A stretch of DNA of 5,406 bases, from assembly GCA_945871755.1 (NCBI GenBank), contig CAMBWV010000097.1, positions 1-5,406 on the forward strand, read 5' to 3'. The translations under genes were made by a program, and so were the position numbers. Origin of the DNA: an uncultured Bacteroidales bacterium (GTDB lineage: Bacteria > Bacteroidota > Bacteroidia > Bacteroidales > Bacteroidaceae). Below, piece by piece: positions 1 to 5,406 of the stretch (its first letter is position 1; every line of letters starts with the position of its first letter). The notes below the pieces were generated by a model, which worked only from the letters and a program-made list of their open reading frames with translations, did not search any database and had not been told where the DNA came from.

Positions 1-32
1 AGGTAAATCAACCGTTTTTTTGCCGTTTTTAA

Positions 33-85
33 CCTAGAAAAAAGGAGAGAAACCCTGTGTTTAGGGCTCTCTCCTCCTTTCTAGG
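33..85. terminator. Long stem-loop, probable terminator of the upstream unit
   Basis: The outer arms CCTAGAAA (33-40) and TTTCTAGG (78-85) are perfectly complementary. After two A/C mismatches the inner stem continues, 43-50 pairing with 68-75. A small bulge follows, then CCC (53-55) pairs with GGG (64-66) around an 8-base loop. The inner stem is preceded by an A-rich run and followed by the pyrimidine-rich TCCTTTCT, so it resembles a terminator that could act in both directions. A classical uninterrupted T-tract is missing. It could instead be an mRNA 3'-end stabilising structure. The stem is seen directly; the terminator function is inferred. Confidence 0.55.
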
Positions 86-122
86 ACAAAGATAATACAT
101 TTTCCCGCGAAATCCAAATTCG

Positions 123-145
123 TTAACATTTGGTTACAATGTTAA
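123..145. promoter_or_regulatory. Perfect 8-bp inverted repeat, operator-like
   Basis: TTAACATT (123-130) and AATGTTAA (138-145) are exact reverse complements separated by 7 bases. The symmetry, arm length and spacing resemble the binding site of a dimeric helix-turn-helix regulator. An AT-rich stem with a 7-base loop would also be a modest RNA hairpin. It lies about 300 bases before atpD and about 260 bases before the likely promoter, so control of the atp operon is not obvious. I cannot name a regulator. Confidence 0.35.
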
Positions 146-328
146 ATGCAGCGATTTGCAGCAGCGTGATGTTTCGCAGTATTATATTACGAGGGCGCTG
201 AAGGTCGCTTTGCAACATAGTTAGGGTTTGCTTCTTCTGAGTCGTTTTTAGGAAGGCTTTGGGTTATTGTGTTTTGATGTCGTAGCCACATTAAGGATAC
301 CATTACAGGTACCTACACTAGCATAAAT

Positions 329-353
329 TTCCCGAAAAAACTCTTTTAGGGGA
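329..353 (+). other. Weak stem-loop upstream of atpD
   Basis: TTCCC (329-333) pairs with GGGGA (349-353), including one T-G wobble. After a G/A mismatch, AAAA (335-338) pairs with TTTT (344-347) around a 5-base loop. A run of six T lies at 366-371, too far away for a standard intrinsic terminator. The structure is short and A/T-rich and could be fortuitous. It sits upstream of the likely transcription start, so it probably is not in the atpD mRNA if the 408-415 promoter is used. Confidence 0.25.
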
Positions 354-407
354 TAGGGTGGGCGATTTTTTACCCACAGGAGTGGTGGTCATAACCAAAA
401 AATATCT

Positions 408-415
408 TATCTTTG
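408..415 (+). promoter_or_regulatory. Probable atp operon promoter, TAnnTTTG -7 box
   Basis: TATCTTTG matches the Bacteroidota sigma-ABfr -7 consensus TAnnTTTG at all six fixed bases. It would place the transcription start near 420-423 and give a 5' leader of about 22-25 bases before the atpD ATG at 445, which is a sensible geometry. A clear TTTG at the -33 position is not present; the bases near 383-389 are GT-rich only. A six-base match can occur by chance (another exact match lies inside atpC at 2170-2177), so the position upstream of the first gene is the main support. Confidence 0.5.
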
Positions 416-441
416 CGGCAAATTTGAAAACACAATCATAA

Positions 442-1983
<1,542 letters not shown>

Positions 1984-1998
1984 ATGGGGTGCTGAAAA

Positions 1999-2033
1999 GC
2001 TTATTTGGGCGCTTCTACTCCTTCCTAATAAGC
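1999..2033 (+). other. Stem-loop in the atpD-atpC gap
   Basis: GCTTATT (1999-2005) pairs perfectly with AATAAGC (2027-2033). After a T/T mismatch, GGG (2007-2009) can pair with TCC (2023-2025), one pair being a wobble, leaving a pyrimidine-rich loop of 13 bases. No T-tract follows, so this is unlikely to be a full terminator. It may stabilise or delimit the upstream atpD message, which would help raise beta over epsilon output (three beta to one epsilon in the enzyme). The structure is seen; the role is inferred. Confidence 0.4.
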
Positions 2034-2037
2034 ATTT

Positions 2038-2060
2038 GTCAACTTGCAAATAGGTCAACT
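2038..2060 (+). repeat. Short direct repeat GTCAACT before atpC
   Basis: The heptamer GTCAACT occurs at 2038-2044 and again at 2054-2060, 16 bases apart start to start, just upstream of the atpC start at 2069. The spacing is not a whole number of 10.5-base helical turns. It may be a coincidence of low-complexity leader sequence or a remnant of a small duplication. No function is claimed. Confidence 0.3.
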
Positions 2061-2068
2061 GAAATATA

Positions 2069-2323
2069 ATGGCAGCAAACGCACAAGGACTACAAGTAAA
2101 TATCGTGTCGCCTGAGAAAACGCTATTCTCGGGAATCTGCGAGCGAATCAGTGTGCCTGGTGAACTGGGTACGTTTGAGGTACTCGTCAATCACGCCCCG
2201 ATTATCTCAACCCTTACGGCTGGCACCATCGTGTGCCAGGGAGAATCTCCCTTTATGCTTGAGGTGAGAGGCGGCTTCGTAGATGTGGCCCGCAACGAAG
2301 TGAGTGTTTGTGTGGAAGTGTAA
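2069..2323 (+). CDS. atpC: F1Fo ATP synthase subunit epsilon, short form
   Basis: Epsilon belongs to the central rotor and joins gamma to the c-ring at the foot of F1. The 84-residue product shows the N-terminal beta-sandwich pattern of the family: LQVNIVSPEKTLFSG (8-22), a VPGELGTFEVLVNHAPIIS segment (29-47) and GGFVDVARNEVSVCVE (68-83). It then stops. The C-terminal pair of helices found in the usual 130-140 residue protein, which inhibits ATP hydrolysis in many bacteria, is missing. The following 18 bases run directly into the next gene, so there is no room for a lost domain and this looks like a natural short form, as I recall for other Bacteroidota, rather than a broken gene. The start ATG follows an A/T-rich leader without a Shine-Dalgarno sequence. 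Confidence 0.96.
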   Translation: MAANAQGLQVNIVSPEKTLFSGICERISVPGELGTFEVLVNHAPIISTLTAGTIVCQGESPFMLEVRGGFVDVARNEVSVCVEV

Positions 2324-2341
2324 GATACATTTGCTCATCCT

Positions 2342-2737
2342 ATGAAGAAAGTCATTGCTCCGCTGTCGGTGCTAGCCGTACTGCTCTGCCTTTTCAGTCC
2401 CGCGCTGCTTTACGTGGACCAGTTGCTGGTTGGTAGAGAGGGCTTGCGGCAAATGCCATGGATCATAGCGATGGCCGTGTTCTTCTTCACCTACACCTTC
2501 TGTTCCCTCCTCATCTTCCATAAAAGCTTACAGAAGAAAGGAACTGTGACCCCTGCATATTATATGGGCGACAAGGCTATACGTTTCCTTGTCTGTGCGG
2601 TCAGTGTGGCGGTGTATGGTTTCGCTGTGCGCGACGGCATCCTTCCCTTCGCTGTCAACCTATTTGTGCTCTATCTCGTGACTATGCTATTCACGAATAT
2701 CTATTGTATCCGTCAAGAAAAGAAATACAAGAAATGA
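2342..2737 (+). CDS. AtpI-like four-helix membrane protein of the atp operon
   Basis: The 131-residue product is a small integral membrane protein with four predicted helices at about 4-24, 39-60, 78-95 and 100-121. A basic loop (KSLQKKG, 61-67) and a strongly basic C-terminus (RQEKKYKK, 124-131) should face the cytoplasm by the positive-inside rule, which places both ends inside. The size, the four helices and the position directly before atpB match AtpI (UncI), a non-essential accessory protein implicated in c-ring assembly or ion handling in other bacteria. I see no motif that proves homology, so the name rests on topology and position. It follows atpC by 18 bases, and its TGA overlaps the atpB ATG (ATGA, 2734-2737), indicating translational coupling with subunit a. 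A diverged or unrelated lineage-specific Fo helper is the main alternative. Confidence 0.75.
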   Translation: MKKVIAPLSVLAVLLCLFSPALLYVDQLLVGREGLRQMPWIIAMAVFFFTYTFCSLLIFHKSLQKKGTVTPAYYMGDKAIRFLVCAVSVAVYGFAVRDGILPFAVNLFVLYLVTMLFTNIYCIRQEKKYKK

Positions 2738-3810
2738 ATATACAGAAACGTCTGCATCCTGTCTGTCTGTTGCTGCTAGCAACCTTCCTATGCGTTCTTC
2801 CGCTCTCTGCCAATAATCATGCTGCTGAAGGGGAGGAAAAACTGGATGTGAAGGAAGTGGTGCTAGGACACATGAGCGATACTTACGACTGGCACATCAC
2901 AACGTGGAATGGACACCACGTGTCTATCCCTTTGCCTATTATCGTAAAGGGCGAAACGAGCGGATGGCACGTGTTCAGTTCTTCGCGCCTTGCCCACGGC
3001 GAGAGCTACAAAGGCTTTTATATAGACAGTGAGCGTGGCGGTAAGATTTACGAAAAGATTGCTGGACAGGATGAGCCCATTCGTCCCTGGGATATTTCCA
3101 TCACGAAGAACGTGGTTCAGATATGGATTGTCGTATTCCTGATGCTCTTTATCTTTATCGGCTCAGCACGCTGGTATCGCCGCCGCACTTGTGAGGACGA
3201 TGCGCCCAAGGGTTTTGTGGGCCTGGTTGAAATGTTTGTCATGATGGTGAATGACGACGTTATCAAGCCTAGTATTGGCGAAAAGAATTATCGTCCGTAC
3301 GCCCCCTATCTCATGACGTGCTTCTTCTTCATCTTCTTGAGTAATCTCCTTGGCCTCTTACCCATCTTCCCAGGTGGAGCCAATGTCACTGGCAATATCA
3401 CCATTACATTCTTCCTAGCTTTCTGCACGCTCTTGGCCATTAACCTCTTTGGCAACCGTGAGTATTGGAAGGAAATCTTTTGGCCTGAGGTTCCAACATG
3501 GCTGAAAGTGCCCGTGCCAATGATGCCTGTGATAGAATTCTTCGGTATCTTCACGAAGCCCTTCGCCTTGATGGTCCGTCTGTTTGCCAATATCATGGGT
3601 GGCCACGCCATTATCCTGTCTTTCACTTGCGTCATCTTTATCTGCGGAAAGATGGGTGGAGCGATTAGCTCGCTCAGTGGTGTCAGCTTCTTGCTGATGA
3701 TATTCATGAACTGCCTTGAGCTGCTTGTCGCTTTCATTCAGGCGTACGTGTTTACCATCCTCAGTGCCGTCTTCATCGGACTGGCGCATCCCGAACACCA
3801 CAAGGGATAA
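2734..3810 (+). CDS. atpB: F1Fo ATP synthase subunit a, with signal peptide and N-terminal extension
   Basis: Subunit a forms the two half-channels that bring protons to and from the c-ring. I take ATG 2734 as the start because it overlaps the previous stop (ATGA) and begins directly with a signal peptide: basic K5/R6, hydrophobic 10-24, and a plausible cleavage after LSA (24-26). An in-frame TTG at 2704 would add ten hydrophilic residues in front of it and is less likely. The protein has 358 residues, against 271 in E. coli. The excess is an extra-cytoplasmic domain (about 27-120) before the first core helix (about 125-146). The core has the essential arginine R282 in VRLFANIMGGH, N286 and Q336. 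H291 stands where E. coli has E219, and E329 where it has H245, the reciprocal arrangement also found in mitochondria. All essential positions are present. Confidence 0.97.
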   Translation: MNIQKRLHPVCLLLLATFLCVLPLSANNHAAEGEEKLDVKEVVLGHMSDTYDWHITTWNGHHVSIPLPIIVKGETSGWHVFSSSRLAHGESYKGFYIDSERGGKIYEKIAGQDEPIRPWDISITKNVVQIWIVVFLMLFIFIGSARWYRRRTCEDDAPKGFVGLVEMFVMMVNDDVIKPSIGEKNYRPYAPYLMTCFFFIFLSNLLGLLPIFPGGANVTGNITITFFLAFCTLLAINLFGNREYWKEIFWPEVPTWLKVPVPMMPVIEFFGIFTKPFALMVRLFANIMGGHAIILSFTCVIFICGKMGGAISSLSGVSFLLMIFMNCLELLVAFIQAYVFTILSAVFIGLAHPEHHKG

Positions 3811-3878
3811 GGTTAACTCACCCTTTCAAAATAGAATAGAATTTAATCTAAATAATAACCCATAAAACTCTTACAATT
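3811..3878 (+). promoter_or_regulatory. A/T-rich leader before atpE
   Basis: The 68 bases between atpB and atpE are strongly A/T-rich, mainly A, with no visible stem and no Shine-Dalgarno sequence before ATG 3879. Subunit c is needed in roughly ten or more copies per enzyme, so an unstructured A-rich initiation region could boost its translation; Bacteroidota start sites commonly rely on such leaders. I found no exact TAnnTTTG box here, so a separate promoter is not supported. The composition is seen and the enhancer role is inferred. Confidence 0.35.
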
Positions 3879-4124
3879 ATGTTCTTACTCGCATTATTAG
3901 AAGCCGCAGGTTTGGCTAAGTTTGGTGCTGCTCTTGGCGCAGGTATTGCTGCAATCGGTGCAGGTCTTGGTATTGGTCGCATTGGTAGCGCCGCAATGGA
4001 AGCTATCGCTCGTCAACCCGAATCTGCAGGTGAGGTTAAGATGAACATGATTATTGCTGCTGCACTCGTAGAGGGTGTATCTCTTTTCGCAGTAATCGTT
4101 TGTCTGCTCTGCCTCTTCATGTAA
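3879..4124 (+). CDS. atpE: F1Fo ATP synthase subunit c (ring proteolipid)
   Basis: Subunit c assembles into the membrane ring whose rotation is driven by ion flow. The 81-residue product is a helical hairpin. Helix 1 (about 8-42) carries the glycine packing motif G27-x-G29-x-G31-x-G33. The polar loop is ARQPE (44-48, R45/Q46/P47), which contacts gamma and epsilon. Helix 2 (about 53-79) carries the ion-binding carboxylate E65 in AALVEGVSLFA. Counting from R45, the residue matching the sodium ligand Q32 of Ilyobacter tartaricus is I32. The residue after E65 is G66 instead of the sodium-ligand serine. The site therefore looks proton-specific; this is inference from the motif. Length is normal. 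The start is preceded by an A/T-rich leader. Confidence 0.98.
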   Translation: MFLLALLEAAGLAKFGAALGAGIAAIGAGLGIGRIGSAAMEAIARQPESAGEVKMNMIIAAALVEGVSLFAVIVCLLCLFM

Positions 4125-4161
4125 TCGTTTACGTCATCTATCAACGGACCCTTAATCCAAT

Positions 4162-4671
4162 ATGCAAAATTTGCCATCCATATTAAGCCCCGACTTTGGT
4201 TTGCTGTTTTGGATGCTGTTGGCTTTCTTGGTAGTTTTCTTTCTGATGGCCAAATTCGGCTTCCCCGTCATTACAAATATGGTGGAGGAACGAAAGAATT
4301 TTATTGACGAATCCTTGAAGTCAGCACGTGAAGCCAACGAAAAACTGGCCAATATCAAAGTAGAGAGCGAAGCCATCTTGAACGAAGCCCGCAAGCAGCA
4401 GGCTACGATACTGAAAGAGGCGATGGCAACCCGCGATCAAATCGTCAGCGAGGCACGCGAAAAGGCCCAAACCGAGGGACAAAAACTCTTGGAAGAAGCC
4501 AAGGCACAAATTTCTGTGGAAAAGGAAAATGCCTTGCGCGATATTCGGTCGACGGTTGCCGAACTCTCCGTGCAGATAGCCGAGAAGGTGGTTCGCCGTG
4601 AACTCAAAAAGGACGGCGAACAGGAGGAACTTATCCAGCGTATGCTAGACGAGGTCCTGGCTTCCAAATAA
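4162..4671 (+). CDS. atpF: F1Fo ATP synthase subunit b (peripheral stalk)
   Basis: Subunit b dimerises into the stator stalk that holds the alpha-beta head against the membrane a subunit. The 169-residue product has one membrane helix near the N-terminus (about 12-34, FGLLFWMLLAFLVVFFLMAK) and then a long charged region with heptad-like spacing of A, L and E/K (about 40-160). This is the parallel coiled coil that reaches delta. The segment VAELSVQIAEKVVRREL (132-148) is the conserved C-terminal stretch that contacts F1 and delta. Length is close to the family norm (E. coli 156). Only one b gene is seen here, so the stalk is probably a homodimer. It starts 37 bases after atpE, with no Shine-Dalgarno sequence. 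Confidence 0.97.
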   Translation: MQNLPSILSPDFGLLFWMLLAFLVVFFLMAKFGFPVITNMVEERKNFIDESLKSAREANEKLANIKVESEAILNEARKQQATILKEAMATRDQIVSEAREKAQTEGQKLLEEAKAQISVEKENALRDIRSTVAELSVQIAEKVVRRELKKDGEQEELIQRMLDEVLASK

Positions 4672-4787
4672 CCAAATCTTCGGGCTAGCCCCGAATCTCT
4701 GGAGTAACAATGCCAATGGATAGATAGTCCAGACGTTGTTTCCTTACCTGTCAAACATTAATCCTAGAACCTACCCTAAACCCCATC
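4672..4787 (+). other. Long structured gap between atpF and atpH
   Basis: This 116-base spacer is the longest gap between consecutive genes in the operon. It holds a compact stem-loop (4679-4695), then a looser stem of TCTGGA (4698-4703) with TCCAGA (4728-4733). The 24-base loop of the second stem contains a five-codon frame, ATG 4710 to TAG 4725-4727 (MPMDR). GGAG lies 5 bases before that ATG and is partly inside the stem. No exact TAnnTTTG box is visible. The last 50 bases before atpH look unstructured and are C- and A-rich. Confidence 0.4.
4679..4695 (+). other. Compact stem-loop after atpF
   Basis: TTCGGG (4679-4684) pairs perfectly with CCCGAA (4690-4695) around the 5-base loop CTAGC, beginning 8 bases after the atpF stop. 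No T-tract follows, so it is a poor intrinsic terminator. A position just behind a stop codon fits a processing or stability element that protects the upstream atpE-atpF message. The stem is seen and its role is inferred. Confidence 0.45.
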
Positions 4788-5336
4788 ATGGATATAGGTA
4801 TCATTGCCAAGCGATACGCGAAATCGTTGTTTGCCTTCGCCACTGAGAATCACGACGAGCAGGCTGTCTATCAAGCCATGCTCACCCTCGTTAACTCCTA
4901 TCAGAAGGTGGCGCAGCTACATCCTACTTTGCTCAATCCCGTGCTCACATCTGAGAAACGGGAAGCTATTCTCCTAGCAGCCTCCGTTGGTAAGGGAGAG
5001 AAGGCGCCCGTTTCCCTGTCGCGGTTTGTGCAACTTGTAGTGTCGCACAGGCGCGTCGAAATCATGCCCTTTATCGCTCAGTCCTTTATCCAGATTTACC
5101 GCAAAGGCCAGAAGATGGTCAGCGGACGCTTGATTGTTCCCGCAGCAATTAGTGCCGACACCGCGGATCACTTGCGGAAAATCATAGAGCAGAAGGTAGG
5201 AAGCCCGATTAACTTTGAGTTTGAGGTGGAAGAAAACCCCGACATACTCGGTGGATTTATCCTTGAGTATGATACTTATCGTTTGGACGCATCCCTGCGC
5301 ACTCAATTCAATCACCTCCGAAGAGAATTAAGGTAG
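4788..5336 (+). CDS. atpH: F1Fo ATP synthase subunit delta (OSCP family)
   Basis: Delta caps the F1 head and ties it to the b stalk. The 182-residue product has the family layout. An N-terminal helical domain (about 1-107) opens with the typical IAKRYAKSLFAFA (5-17) and includes NPVLTSEKREAIL (50-62) and SRFVQLVVSHRRVEIMP (78-94). A C-terminal part has VSGRLIVPAAIS (111-122) and the signature NPDILGGFILEYDTYRLDAS (150-169), ending in LRTQFNHLRREL. Length is normal (E. coli 177). The start at 4788 is the only sensible ATG and places the conserved RYAKSL at residue 9, as in relatives. It has no Shine-Dalgarno sequence. The stop is TAG, the only one among the seven genes. It would normally be followed by atpA. 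Confidence 0.97.
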   Translation: MDIGIIAKRYAKSLFAFATENHDEQAVYQAMLTLVNSYQKVAQLHPTLLNPVLTSEKREAILLAASVGKGEKAPVSLSRFVQLVVSHRRVEIMPFIAQSFIQIYRKGQKMVSGRLIVPAAISADTADHLRKIIEQKVGSPINFEFEVEENPDILGGFILEYDTYRLDASLRTQFNHLRRELR

Positions 5337-5356
5337 GTTCTATAAATTAGCTTGCG

Positions 5357-5406
5357 ATGGATTCGCGGCTATCGTGCCGTAGGTTTTTGTTTTCCATGAA
5401 GGAGCG
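5357..5406 (+). CDS. Unidentified open frame at the right edge, possibly the start of the next gene
   Basis: An ATG at 5357 opens a frame that stays open to the window end, and a second ATG in the same frame lies at 5396, reading M-K-E before the edge. In Bacteroidales the gene after atpH is normally atpA (alpha), so the ATG at 5396 could be its start, or atpA may begin just beyond the window. The few residues visible do not match any part of alpha that I recognise. The 13 codons between the two ATGs overlap the hairpin and T-tract and do not look conserved. The identification is by position only. Confidence 0.2.
   Translation, partial: MDSRLSCRRFLFSMKE
5365..5393 (+). terminator. Weak hairpin with T-tract after atpH, possible attenuator
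   Basis: GCGGC (5365-5369) pairs with GCCGT (5376-5380), one pair being a wobble, around a 6-base loop. A T-rich tract (TTTTTGTTTT, 5384-5393) begins four bases later. The arrangement resembles an intrinsic terminator, but the stem is short and the T-tract is offset. At most it should act partially, because alpha and gamma genes are expected downstream. Coincidence is quite possible. Confidence 0.25.

Noticed and set aside
2..37. Possible tail of an upstream gene ending with TAG at 35-37
   Set aside because: Only eleven codons are visible, the stop lies inside the stem-loop arm, and the translated residues match nothing I know.
139..201. A 20-codon + strand frame in the leader region
   Set aside because: It is too short, its start overlaps the right arm of the palindrome at 123-145, and its content shows no pattern; chance explains it.
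307..314. AGGTACCT palindrome
   Set aside because: It is only 8 bases without spacer; such palindromes occur by chance, and nothing nearby supports a function.
2170..2177. TACGTTTG inside atpC, an exact TAnnTTTG match
   Set aside because: It lies within conserved coding sequence (the GTFEV segment of epsilon). It is treated as a chance match and a reminder that the motif alone is weak.
3306..3801. Two overlapping minus-strand frames of 128 and 143 codons inside atpB
   Set aside because: They lie opposite the most conserved part of subunit a and have low-complexity or histidine/basic-rich products typical of antisense shadows.
4437..5315. Minus-strand frames opposite atpF and atpH (105 and 113 codons)
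   Set aside because: They overlap unmistakable b and delta genes and show no domain, start context or promoter of their own.
5380..5387. TAGGTTTT as a possible promoter for the gene after atpH
   Set aside because: It misses the final G of TAnnTTTG, and the nearest TTG upstream is about 25 bases away, outside usual spacing.

Overview
The window holds most of an F-type (F1Fo) ATP synthase operon, all on the + strand, in the order atpD (beta), atpC (epsilon), a small four-helix membrane protein in the atpI position, atpB (a), atpE (c), atpF (b), atpH (delta). The genes for alpha (atpA) and gamma (atpG) are absent and are expected just beyond the right edge.

The organism is very probably a Bacteroidota of the order Bacteroidales, perhaps Prevotella-like. 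The beta/epsilon pair leads the operon. Epsilon has only its N-terminal domain. Beta has an extra acidic/aromatic segment after the GERTREG motif. Subunit a begins with a signal peptide and an extra-cytoplasmic domain. The start codons lack Shine-Dalgarno sequences and are preceded by A/T-rich leaders, and an exact TAnnTTTG (Bacteroidota -7 type) box lies 29 bases before atpD. The genus is inference; the phylum and order are well supported by gene order and protein architecture.

Layout: 1-444 is non-coding, with a long stem-loop (33-85, probably the terminator of an upstream unit), a perfect 8-bp inverted repeat (123-145), a weaker hairpin (329-353) and the probable operon promoter (408-415). 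From 445 to 1983 is atpD; an 85-base gap with a stem-loop follows. From 2069 to 2323 is atpC. The atpI-like gene (2342-2737) overlaps atpB (2734-3810) by ATGA, so the two are probably translationally coupled. atpE (3879-4124) has an A/T-rich leader. atpF (4162-4671) is followed by an unusually long 116-base gap with two stem-loops and a five-codon micro-ORF. atpH (4788-5336) is followed by 70 bases with a weak hairpin and T-tract and an unidentified open frame running off the edge.

Together the genes build a rotary enzyme. The a and c subunits form the ion path in the membrane, b and delta form the stator, and beta with the missing alpha forms the catalytic head. Epsilon (with the missing gamma) belongs to the rotor. 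The a and c residues point to proton rather than sodium coupling. I saw no mobile element, CRISPR array, RNA gene or defence-type system. The window is a conserved housekeeping locus with lineage-specific features, not a new system.
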